Below are positions 1-21,932 of a stretch of 24,116 nucleotides of DNA, piece by piece. The stretch lies in assembly GCA_016946835.1 (NCBI GenBank), contig JACVTC010000487.1:1-24116 (forward strand), in the 5' to 3' direction. The notes under the pieces were generated by a model. It ran no database searches. It saw nothing but the letters and a program-made list of their open reading frames with translations, and had not been told where the DNA came from. The stretch is from Neocallimastix lanati (nom. inval.) (lineage: Eukaryota; Neocallimastigomycota; Neocallimastigomycetes; Neocallimastigales; Neocallimastigaceae). The stretch's first letter is position 1, and each line of letters begins with the position of its first letter. The translations under genes and the position numbers were made by a program.

Positions 1-1294
<1,294 letters not shown>

Positions 1295-1631
1295 ATAAAT
1301 TAATAATTTAGAAATATCTTAAATTCTTATTATTATATTTATTTATTTATTTTTTTTTTTTTTTTAAAAAAAAAGGAAAAATTAGAATTAGAATTAAAAT
1401 AATAATTATGTACAATGTATTATATTATACTATATTATTACTAGTAATATGATATAATATCTCATTTAATTACTATCTTTTTCATATTTTTCATTATATA
1501 AGTTTAACATAATTTAAGTAAATAAATAAATTACTGAAATACTAATAATAATTTTTTGCACTACGGGAAAAAAAAAAAAAAAAAACTTTAAATATTTAAA
1601 TTTTAAAATTAAAGAAATTTACATGTAAATC

Positions 1632-1666
<35 letters not shown>

Positions 1667-1924
1667 ATTTAGAAAGAAATACATTAATAAAATAAAATAA
1701 TATAAAGTAATAATAAATATTATTTTTTAAAAATATTTTAAAGTGTTTATATGAATATATTATTATTTATTTATTATAAAATATTAAATTATAACATTTA
1801 ATTATTTTTATTATTTTATTTATATTAATATTTTATTAGTTTTAATTGATGTAATTATTTTTCCAATGCTGTTAAAATTTTTTTATTTTCTATTTTGATA
1901 TTATTTATCAAAATTAAAAATTTT

Positions 1925-1961
<37 letters not shown>

Positions 1962-2782
1962 TTTATTAGATTATTATTAATGTGTATAAATAAGTAAATA
2001 AATAAATGTATACGTATAGCAATCAATCACTGAATTAAACTATAAAAAGTACATAAATAAATAAAAGAAAAAAGAAAAAAGAAAAAGGATCAATTTATTT
2101 AATCATTTAATTAAACGTTTTATATTTAAACAAAGATACATTGATAAAAAAAAAAAAAAAAAAAAATAAAAATAATTATATATATATTAATATTATGGTA
2201 AATTGAATACAATTATAATATTTATAATTTGAAAAAAAAAATGTACACAAAACAAAGCAAAACAAAAAAATAAAGATCAATAATACAAAATTAAAAAATT
2301 AAAAAATTTTATAATTTAATAATTTTATAATTTTATAATTTTATAATTTTATTAGTTATTTCACTAAAAAAAAAAAAAAAAAAAAAAAAATCTCTTAAAT
2401 TATTAATAAATTATAATATTTTAATATTAATTACTAATAACTATTTTTATATAAGTTAATATTGTTTTTTTTTTTTTTTTTTTAAAGTTATAATAATTCA
2501 TATAATATATTTCAAAATGTTAATGATAAATTTAATTAATTTAAAAAAAAAAAAAAATTTTTTTTATTACTTAATTTTAAATAAATGTAAAATTATAATA
2601 ATAGATTAATAATGAATTGAAATTTTACCACCAATTTTTAATATATATATATATAAATATATATATATATATTTTTATAAAAAATTTTGAATTTTGAATT
2701 AAGGCTATTAACTGTAATAATATTTTTTTTATATATTTTTAAATTTTATGTTATTTTTTTTTTTTTTTTTTAATTAATAAAT
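1295..2782. other. AT-rich intergenic spacer with homopolymers
   Basis: No coding signal seen. It contains A or T runs of about 15-31 nt near 1567, 1632, 1929, 2147, 2366, 2465, 2543 and 2752, and a short TA/ATATAT stretch near 2641-2672. It lies between two convergent genes (sulfhydrylase on +, CBM18 gene on -), so it holds both 3' untranslated regions. Possible poly(A) signals of the AATAAA type occur just after the sulfhydrylase stop (1294-1300). Confidence 0.7.
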
Positions 2783-13432
<10,650 letters not shown>

Positions 13433-13574
13433 CTATATAGATAAAGAAATTTGTAATTAAAATTTTATAATTATTAAATATTAAAAATATTTATAATAAA
13501 TATATGTTATTTTCAATTATTTTTAAAATTTTTTAATAACAATTAAACAAAAAATTAATCTTACCTAATTATAG

Positions 13575-13797
13575 AGAAATCCCTGTTGGAGCATATCTTA
13601 GAGATACACAATATAAAAATCCAGATAAATGTAAATGGATTACTAGACATATAAGTACCAAAAATGGATGTTATTACACACCAAATAACACAAGAGGTGG
13701 ATTTTCATGGAGAAGTTATGTTGATCGTGATGCTCGTGTTTATGATATAGTTGGTAAATACTGTCTTACTGAATATGGTTGGTGTTGGCGTGGTTAA
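13575..13797 (+). CDS. Terminal exon of an unrecognised Cys-containing protein (5'-partial)
   Basis: Coding-like island in otherwise extremely AT-rich DNA. The frame is open from 13540 to TAA 13795-13797 and uses the same codon preferences as the sulfhydrylase. It contains PVGAYLRDTQYKNPDKCKW, ITRHISTKNGCYYTPNN, RDARVYDIVGKYC and EYGWCWRG, with four Cys. There is no ATG. An acceptor-like TTACCTAATTATAG precedes 13575, so an upstream exon is expected but none was found on + among the micro-exon introns. It may be a gene fragment stranded at the edge of the array. The ending resembles the YGWCG of CBM18 only superficially. Function unknown. Confidence 0.5.
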
Positions 13798-14800
13798 ATA
13801 AATAAAAAATAGATTTTTTATAGATTAATTTTTAAATTTATTATTAAACTAAATATTATTTTTTTAAAAGTTAAGATAATATATAAACCATATAAATATA
13901 AATAAGTTTAACATATATAAAAATATTAAATAATAGTATATAGGTGAAATAAATATAAAATAAAATAAAATAAAATAAAAAAAATATATAATAATTATTT
14001 TATATATATAGAAATCATATATTTTAATTTTTTTTCATTTATTTTTCTATATAATATATAAACCATATAAATATATATAAGTTTAACATATATAAAAATA
14101 TTAAATAATAGTATATAGGTGAAATAAATATAAAATAAAATAAAATAAAATAAAAAATATAATAATTATTTTATATATATAGGAATCTTATATATTTTAA
14201 TTTTTTTTCATTAATTTTTCTAAAAAAAAAAAAAATTTAGTTATAATAACGTTTGTCTTTTAATTATTATATTTTATTATAGTAAATAAAAAAATTTAAA
14301 TGAAAAGTAAATAATTTTAATTATTTATAATTCATATTTTCATAAACGATATATATATATATATTAATTTAAATAATATAAGAATTAAAAATTAAAACAA
14401 TAAGAGTTGAATAATTGATCCTATTAAAATAATTAATTATTTGCGTAGTAATATTTATAATGTTTGATCAATATGAATCAATTATTATTAAAATATAATT
14501 ATAACAATTAGAATTTTAATAAAATAATAAAAATCTTTTATTGAATTTAATATTTTTAATAACATAATTAATTTTGAAAAGTATATTGATATTAATAAAA
14601 TTTATAATTATATAATATTGATATTGATATTAATAAAATTTTTAATTATATAATATTGATATTGATATTAATAAAATTTATAATTATATAATATTGATAT
14701 TGATATCAATAAAATTTTAACTAGTATCAAATAAATCGGTTTTAGTTATAAATTACTTAATAAAAATAACTAAAAGATAATTTCTATTAAGATTATTAAA
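13798..14800. repeat. AT-rich region with 175-bp and 38-bp tandem repeats
   Basis: Two near-identical copies of a 175-bp unit occupy 13876-14050 and 14051-14220; they differ mainly in A-run length and a few bases. A 38-bp unit (ATTAATAAAATTTATAATTA core followed by TATAATATTGATATTGAT) repeats about three times over 14591-14715. No coding signal seen. Confidence 0.85.
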
Positions 14801-14812
14801 TAAACACAATAG

Positions 14813-15118
14813 GTAAATAAATTTGTATTTTTCTAGCATTTTTTTAAATTAAGATTATTATTTAAACGATTATAAATATAAATTTAAAATAAATAAATTT
14901 ATATTTTTCTAGCATTTTTTTAAATTAAGATTATTTAATTATTATTTAAACGATTATAAATATAAATTTAAAATAAATAAATTTATATTTTTCTAGCATT
15001 TTTTTAAATTAAGATTATTTAATTATTATTTAAACGATTATAAATATAAATTTAAAATAAATAAATTTGTATTTTTCTAGCATTTTTTTAAATTAAGATT
15101 ATTTAATTATTATTTAAA
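14813..15118. repeat. 84-bp tandem repeat array
   Basis: Four units marked by TTCTAGCATTTTTTT at 14831, 14907, 14991 and 15075; spacings are 76, 84 and 84 bp (the first lacks TTAATTAT). The right end is the exact point where the transposase reading frame breaks off, and the frame's TAA comes from the repeat. Confidence 0.9.
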
Positions 15119-15746
15119 CTATTCTTGTTATAAATAACTGATAACTAAATTTCGGTGCTGCATAAAATGTACCGTCCGCAAATATATTTTTATGATAATT
15201 CGAAAATAAATATGCTTGGAATGGTGATTGAAAGATTATTAGATCAGTATTTTTAAATATCATAAAATTTTCATTTCTTTTCGTTTTATAATATTCTGAT
15301 TCAATGGGAATATCATCAAAACTTTTTATGTTTGGAGGAAATTGTTTATTTATATTTCTTATTATTTGGGATCTAATTGTACTATATTCGGGACATATAA
15401 GTCCCATTTCTTGAGAAACGGCATTAAATATATGTTTAGGTTTTATATCCATAAGAATTGAATTTTTCTTAATTTCTTCCTTAATTTTATGCTTTGATAC
15501 TGATATAGACACATCAATTTCTTTTTCGAGATGGTTATGTAAACTTTCATATTTTAAAACCTCCTTTTTATCATTTAAAATAATTAAAGATTTACATTTA
15601 TTTAAAGTCTTATATTCAGTGTATCAATAAATTTTTGATTTATCTTTCGTTTGAAATGAAAAATTAAATTTGTGTTTTTTATTAATAATAATTTGTTCAT
15701 TTCCTCGATTTGTTTCACTTATTACAATTTCTATATTGTCTTCCAT
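15114..15746 (-). pseudogene. Mutator-like (MULE) transposase, truncated, with internal stop
   Basis: From ATG 15746 the frame reads an N-terminal FLYWCH-like zinc-finger region (KHKFNFSFQ, then YTEYKTLNKCKSLIIL and HNHLEKE). It then reads the start of a MULE transposase domain ending in NIFADGTFYAAPKFSYQLFI, matching the family signature DGTF-x-x-x-P-x-F-x-QL with its first catalytic Asp. A TGA at 15624-15626 (KSKIY-stop-YTEY) stands where the FLYWCH fold normally has Trp, so TGG to TGA is likely. The frame ends at TAA 15114-15116 inside the 84-bp repeats, losing the rest of the DDE core. It is therefore dead twice over. An internal ATG at 15512 could restart only the truncated part. Confidence 0.82.
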
Positions 15747-15779
15747 TAATAATTAAAATTTTTCAATAAAATATTTTAA

Positions 15780-16270
15780 TAAATATACTTTTAAATGCTT
15801 TGAAACTTTTTTTTTTTTTTTAATATTTAAAATAATAAACCTTTTTTTAATTAATTATATAATTATTTAAATAATTATTTAATTATTAATTATTTATTAT
15901 TTTTTTATTTACTATTTTATTTATTTATTTTTATTTTTATTTTTTATTTTTTTTTTTATTTTATTTTTTTTATTTTTTAATGCTTAGAAAATAAATTTTT
16001 ATTTATTTTTATTTTTATTTTTTAATGTTTAAAAAAGAAGTTTTCTTATTTCTTATTATTTTTTATTTTTTAAGCATTAAAAAATAAAATGTTAATTTAT
16101 TTTTATTTTATTTTTTAAGCATTAAAAAATAAAATGTGTATTTATTTTTATTTTATTTTTCAATGTTTAAAAAAAAAGTTTTCTTATTTCTTATTTTTAT
16201 TTTATTTTTTAAGCATTAAAAAATAAAATGTTTATTTATTTTTTATTTTATTTTTCAATGTTAAATAGAA
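15780..16270. repeat. A/T low-complexity region with repeated TAAGCATTAAAAAATAAAATG
   Basis: Mostly TTTTATTT-type sequence. The 21-bp core TAAGCATTAAAAAATAAAAT plus G recurs at 16071, 16117 and 16209, with diverged CAATGTTTAAAAAA versions between. No coding signal. Confidence 0.8.
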
Positions 16271-16292
16271 ATACCTAACCTAATTATTATTT

Positions 16293-16350
16293 ATTGAAGT
16301 GCTGTATTTCGCCAAAAGTTGAATTTCGTCCAGTTGAATTTCGCCAAATT
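16293..16350. repeat. Short direct repeats TTTCGCC/TTTCGTCC (possible transposon terminal sequence)
   Basis: GTATTTCGCCAAAAGTTGA, ATTTCGTCCAGTTGA and ATTTCGCCAAATTC follow one another within about 45 bp. They lie upstream of the MULE transposase start, where a terminal inverted repeat would be expected. The partner end is not present, so this is only suggestive. Confidence 0.35.
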
Positions 16351-17300
16351 CTTGATGGCTTATAAATTTTCGTCATAAAATATCACCGCATTTATTATTC
16401 ACGCCATATTGTGAATATATAGCTTTTAAAAAATTGTAGAAAAAAGCCACAAAAATATGATACAATTAGATATACGCCCCACGTAAGATTACGTGTTTGA
16501 AAATTTTTGAGAATTGTAATTTTATTTATTTAATTAATTAATTATTATTCATTAAAATTTTAATAAAATTAAGTGGCTTAAAATTAAAATAATTAAGCCA
16601 TACAACAAAATACAAATTTTCGAAATGCACTCTCCCCATTCGTCAAATGTATCTATAATGTATTGGCACATATTGTATTAAATTAAACGTATAAGGCACG
16701 TATTATACTTTTGAGTAATTCTTGAGTAATTATTGAGTATAAAACATAAAAATAAAGTTGACATAATTAACTAATAATAAATTCCAAGACTTTTAACAAT
16801 AATAAAAAATAAATAATAAATAATATATAATGATAAAAAATAAATAATAATAAGAGTATTTATTAATAAATAATAAAAAATAAAATAAGAGTATTTATTA
16901 ATAAATAATATTAAAATTAATTTATAGTTTATATTTTATTGTGCAATCATTTAAATGGACAGTATAAATATATGTATAGTTTATATATTTAAAATTAAAT
17001 ATATTTGTACTAATAAACTTATATAGTTATAATGATTAACAAAACTAAAATTATGAAAGTATAGATATTTATATTTTAAAAATATATTTACTAATATTTC
17101 AGAATAATAATACAAAAGTATAAAATAAAGTGATTTTTAGTATAATATTAACAATAAATATTTAACTATTTAATATCAACAAAAACAATAAATTTTATAT
17201 ATAAATATTTGAACAATATCAAACAAATAAATAATAAGTATATTACGATTTAAATACTTGAAAATTTATCATTAGCTACAATGTTATTTCGCTTTATTTT
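16351..17300. other. AT-rich region, no gene seen
   Basis: Moderately less AT-rich up to about 16700 (it includes ACGCCCCACGTAAGATTACGTG near 16475), then AATAAATAATAA-type sequence. No open frame of note, no tRNA or other RNA gene recognised. Confidence 0.6.
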
Positions 17301-17314
17301 AGTAATATATATCT

Positions 17315-17318
<4 letters not shown>

Positions 17319-17358
<40 letters not shown>

Positions 17359-17475
17359 CGTTTTTGCAGCATGGCTACCCTCGGACTATAAGTATTGAAT
17401 CCGCTGATATTCCCGATGGCCTTATTCATCATTTTGATAGGACAAACTAGTTATAATAAAGACCAACCAAGTAAT
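17319..17475 (-). other. Poly(A)-ended segment, possible retroposed 3' end
   Basis: On the minus strand a GC-richer segment (GGCCATCGGGAATATCAGCG) ends in CATGCTGCAAAAACGGC and then runs into a tract of about 38 A (T on +, about 17319-17356). A short frame (MMNKAIGNISGFNTYSPRVA) runs into the A tract, but coding is unproven. The pattern resembles the 3' end of a retroposed transcript. Confidence 0.35.
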
Positions 17476-17679
17476 TATTCATCTTCAACTGGCTCAAATG
17501 GTTCATATTATTTTTTTTATTATTTTTTTTTTCATTTTCAATACTATTTTCATTAATTCATAGTTTTTTTTTTTTCTTTTTCTATCTTTTTTTTCCTTTT
17601 TCCAATTCTACTTTCATTATTTCTTTTTTCTATATTTTTTTTCCAGTTTTATTTTCATGAATTCTTTTCCTTTATCTAT

Positions 17680-17722
<43 letters not shown>

Positions 17723-17952
17723 CCTTTATCAAAATTTCACACTGAATATTTTGGTATAATTACTTATTGTAGTTTTTTGTAATCGATGATGTTTATCAAA
17801 ATTATTAATTAATTTTAAAAATTTATAAAAAATAGAATCATTTTTCTTACATGCCTCTTTTTTCTATATTCATTCGTTTCGTGTATTTCTTTTCATATAT
17901 TTACTTATTTCTTTATGCAAGAGTTTTTTTTTTTTTTTCCAATTTTTTTCCC

Positions 17953-17986
<34 letters not shown>

Positions 17987-18100
17987 AAACACTTTACTTT
18001 ACCTAAGCAATCGCTTATTTCGCCAAAAAAAAGAGGAGGAGGAGGAACGGAAGGTTAAGTTTTTTTAGAAACACAATAAAAAAAAAAAAGGGAAAAGTAA
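17476..18100. other. T-rich/pyrimidine-rich region
   Basis: Dominated by T runs (about 17683-17722 and 17958-17985) and TTTCCTTT-type pyrimidine stretches. A lone TTTCGCCAAAAAA occurs at 18018. No coding signal seen. Confidence 0.6.
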
Positions 18101-18119
18101 AAATCTATTTCCCCATTTT

Positions 18120-18750
18120 AGAAAAATCCTTTAATCTAGTTAATAATCCTGAATTAACTAATGTCTCTGTCTCCTTCTCGTTCTTTCTTTGTTAGATCCA
18201 AGTAGAAGTGCCTAATATGAAACTTGTCCAATTTACTATAGCTGAAAATAACAATTTTTTTTTTTTATATAAGGAATAGGAAATATGAGGATTCTTATTT
18301 AAGAAATCCTTTTATAGAATAAAGTTGCTTTTCTTACTTTATTATTCAATTCTCTGCATATGGAATCAGTTTCAATTCTAAATCATTTGAAAAACGGTAC
18401 ACCTACGTACGTAGGTATAGGCAATTCATTTTTTAGGTAACTCTTGACTTGAAAGATAAAAAAAAAAAGTAGGATTACTTTTTTATTGAGAAATCTTGAA
18501 ACTTTTTTCAGGTACTACTAAACTGGTAACATTTATGGATACCAAATTGCTTTTTTCATTATTTCTAGGCCCTACTTTACTGGCGCAAATTTTAAACAAA
18601 TTTCTTAAGTTAGGATCATGAAGTCGGAGCACATCACATAAACAAACAATATCATCAGCAAAAGAGACCTCCCACCACCACCACCACAACAACAACAACA
18701 ACGTTTATCACCAATTGAAGTTCCAATCGTTATCCCAAATTTTTATTAAC

Positions 18751-18781
<31 letters not shown>

Positions 18782-18900
18782 TACATTAATGATCCAGTGA
18801 AATAAAATTGTCTTTGTTCCCCCATCATTAACTTTAATTTTAATTTTTTTTTTTTCATATATATTGAACGCCCGCCAAAGAAGAAAAGAAGAAGAAGAAA
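18120..18900 (-). pseudogene. Decayed LINE reverse transcriptase, copy 3
   Basis: The minus-strand frame 18701-18483 contains SFADDIVCLCDVLRLHDPNL followed by NLFKICASKVG, the reverse transcriptase catalytic motif (F/Y-A-D-D) with its usual downstream helix. Upstream on the minus strand is ITIGTSIGDKR-like sequence in another frame, interrupted by a 29-nt homopolymer (18751-18779). Part of 18130-18220 resembles copy 1 near 22980-23040. Many frame breaks; non-functional. Confidence 0.65.
18401..18416. other. Perfect 16-bp palindrome
   Basis: ACCTACGTACGTAGGT equals its own reverse complement. It stands out in A/T-rich DNA. No function assigned. Confidence 0.5.
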
Positions 18901-19428
18901 AGCACTCAATATAAATTAATAAAAATATTTATTTATCATAATCCTTTTCAGAATCCAAACAAAGAACCATTTAAGGATTTTTGTTCAATTATCATGGCAT
19001 CATGGCAAACTTCAAAAAAAAAAAAAAAAAGAGATCATCTAGAAATAGAAAAGGGAAAGAGATAGAATTTATTTCTGTAAATTTTTACACAATTCTTTTG
19101 CGGGCAAAGATCCAAGATCCAAGATCCAATGAAAAAAAAAAAAAAAAAAAAGCTAGGTATACTTAACACCACCACCACAAAGACAAAAGACATAAGGGCA
19201 AACATTTTACATTTTAGGGCAATCTTCTCGGAGTTCTCGGAGTTCTCGAAGACGATTTTATTCCTTTTAATGGAAAAAATGTTCATGTCAAATTAAAAAA
19301 AGTTCACCCCCCTCCCTCATTCGAGAAATTCAAAAAGAATTTCCAACTGATCCTTAGGATATTTGACATGTTAGAAGTTTTTTTCATTTCTGAAATGAAT
19401 TCCAAAATCATGCTCCTTGTAAATAATT

Positions 19429-19461
<33 letters not shown>

Positions 19462-19549
19462 TTTTTGAGGGGGTTTGAAGACATCTCTTTCCCAATAAAA
19501 ACTTTTTTTATTTCACTTTGTTTTTTTTTTTTTAATCATTTAATTTTTC

Positions 19550-19825
19550 TTATTTAAAGTTCTTGAGTCTTTAGTCCATGAGGGTAATGTGACATAAGTA
19601 GGACGATTATTAGTGATGGAGAGATGATTAATAATACATGATGAAGTTTTTTTTTCCATTTTCTAATAGCAGCGTAATTGAGATAAAAGCACCGATAGAT
19701 AGCTGAAAAAAAAAGGGTGGTATTTCTCAATTCAGGAGTAATAATCATTAAGAGACTAACATAAAGAAAATTAACGAGATTTTTTAAAATTTAAATCCAT
19801 AAACTCCAAATAAAGTCCTCTATTA

Positions 19826-19872
<47 letters not shown>

Positions 19873-20274
19873 AGCTTTAGAGTCTCTGCTCTTATTTGAA
19901 CTGAAGAGAGGAGCATATTTATAAAACAAGACTAAGAATAAAGGAAATTAGAGCAAATAACAATATTTCTTCAATGGAAGAGGAATATAGAATTTATTAA
20001 TAATAAGAAAATCGAAAGTATACGAAATTTAATTTTGACATTTAAATTAAAAATGACTGTTTCATTTGAATTGTATAGGTTTCAAATGATATAAAAGATT
20101 CATCACAAAAAAAGGAATATCAAGATAAAAGAGTATAGTGGTCAGTTTTTAAGTAAAAATTTGTTACTACCACTAAAGAAAGATAGATCTTGTCTTTCGT
20201 AATTTATCTGGTTTTAACAAAAAGTTAATCGGTTTTTTTTTTTTTACAACAAAGAGTAGCATACTTATTCATTC

Positions 20275-20308
<34 letters not shown>

Positions 20309-21190
20309 ATTTCATTTTTTTTTTTAATAGCCCATTCATGAACTTTTTATTTAAAATTTTTTCTTTTAAGAGCGCTTGTTTCGATTGGAGCAACTAAAAA
20401 AACAATACCATCCGGGGACAAAAAGTCCACCACCACAACCATACGGGGAATCTCAATCTATAAACCCTATTTAATCACAAAATTATCCAGTACATCCATC
20501 ATTAATGAACTAAAATTGAATAAAAAAAAAATAAAAAAAAAAAAAAAAAAAAAAAAGGAGATAGAGGGTATATCCTTGTCGAATAAACCACGATTAATCA
20601 AAAATTCTTCTAAAAGATTACCTTTTAAAAAAAAAAAAAAAAGCATGAGCTTTAGAGGATAGATAAAAGGTTCCTTTTAAAAAACAGATGATATTTACCC
20701 TCTAATTCCTAACAAAGTTATATAATTTTAGTCAAAATATATTAAAGATAGGTAACTGAATCATAGGCTTTTTTTAAGATCAAGAAAAATCAAGAAAAAT
20801 CAAGAAAATCCAAAAAAAAAAGTAAAAATTTTCTTGAAATTTTCTTCTTCCATGACATATTTCTCTCATTGAAATATATATATATATATATATATAAAAA
20901 CTGATACGATACATTCTTCTTTATTTCTAAAAATCCAAATTGTTCTGTTCAGGTCTAACAAATTTATTGGGCTAAGGCATGGCATATTTAGCAAAACTAT
21001 TAGTTAACCATCTTTGAAATAATTTTTAAAAGTCCAACATTAATAAGAGAGAAATACCATGATAATTTATTACAATCCGAAAGATCTTCCTTTTTTTTTT
21101 TTTTTTTTTTTTGTTTTGGAATTGATATTATAGAAGCCGAATTCCACACTTCAAGGAAATCACCATCCCCCCCTGGATTTTGTTTAAATA
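19550..21190 (-). pseudogene. Decayed LINE reverse transcriptase, copy 2
   Basis: Nucleotide-level similarity in the same order to copy 1: 20760-21090 matches 23710-23990 (region before and at motif A), 20330-20450 matches 23345-23455 (around motif C), 20090-20140 matches 23185-23240, 19650-19700 matches 22800-22880, and 19555-19600 matches 22725-22770. Frames are destroyed and homopolymers of 22-43 nt are inserted or expanded (19829-19871, 20276-20305, 20535-20557). The remnant FFSAIYRCFYLNYAAIRKW (19748-19554) is equivalent to a copy 1 segment. Confidence 0.7.
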
Positions 21191-21626
21191 AATGAAAGTT
21201 TTAAAGTTATTTTAGCATCATCCGATTCGAGTAGTGAACATTTTGGAGAAGCGTCTTGAATTTCAGATCAATCAAGATTCATTAAAAGAAAGGCTTTCAA
21301 AAAAAAAAAAAAAAAATTCAATTGGGAATGGGAATATCATCAGGGGCCAAGGAGCTTTATTTATTATTTTTTCATATCATATCAAGCCTCGTGTTTTGAA
21401 TTTCTTCCAATTAGTAAATAGGATAATACATTACTTATTCCAAGTAAGATGATGATGATGATTATTAGGATTAAATTCCTCAAATAAATAAATTTACCCC
21501 ACAGTATTCATTATTCCAAAACTATGTATGTTTGAGTAAGATCAGAAGTTTGTTTCACGATAATGTTTCAGCAAATCGATTCAGTAGATCCGAATGAGAA
21601 AATAAAAAGTTATATCCTGCTTGTCC

Positions 21627-21666
<40 letters not shown>

Positions 21667-21930
21667 CAGGGAAGAGAATACACTTCCAAAACTTTATTAA
21701 ATTTTATTTTAAAAAATACATGTAGGTGAAAAGTACATTTGAAATTAAAAATAAAAAATTAAAAAATAAAAAAAAAAAATAAAAAAGCTCGAAAATACTA
21801 TGTATTTCGGCAATTTGTACTATGCGGGAATTTTTCCCTTCCTATCAAATAAAAAAGAAATAAAACCTAGAAGTAACATCTTTAAAATAGATAGTGTGGT
21901 GTCCACTAAACTCTCCCCGGACTCATCATT
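21191..21930. other. Spacer with poly(T) run, possible LINE 3' tail
   Basis: A run of about 33 T (21631-21663) would be a poly(A) tail for the minus-strand LINE copy 1, whose last recognisable codons end near 21933. Nothing else recognised; the small + frames here are not supported. Confidence 0.4.
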
Positions 21931-21932
21931 TA

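Noticed and set aside
13567-13797. Minus-strand reading of this island as the first exon of the micro-exon gene
   Set aside because: The minus frame needed for phase 1 contains TAA just before the donor, and the + frame has much better codon use.
18981-19286. Small frames on both strands around 19.0-19.3 kb
   Set aside because: They run through homopolymers and have no recognisable motif; likely chance frames in decayed repeats.
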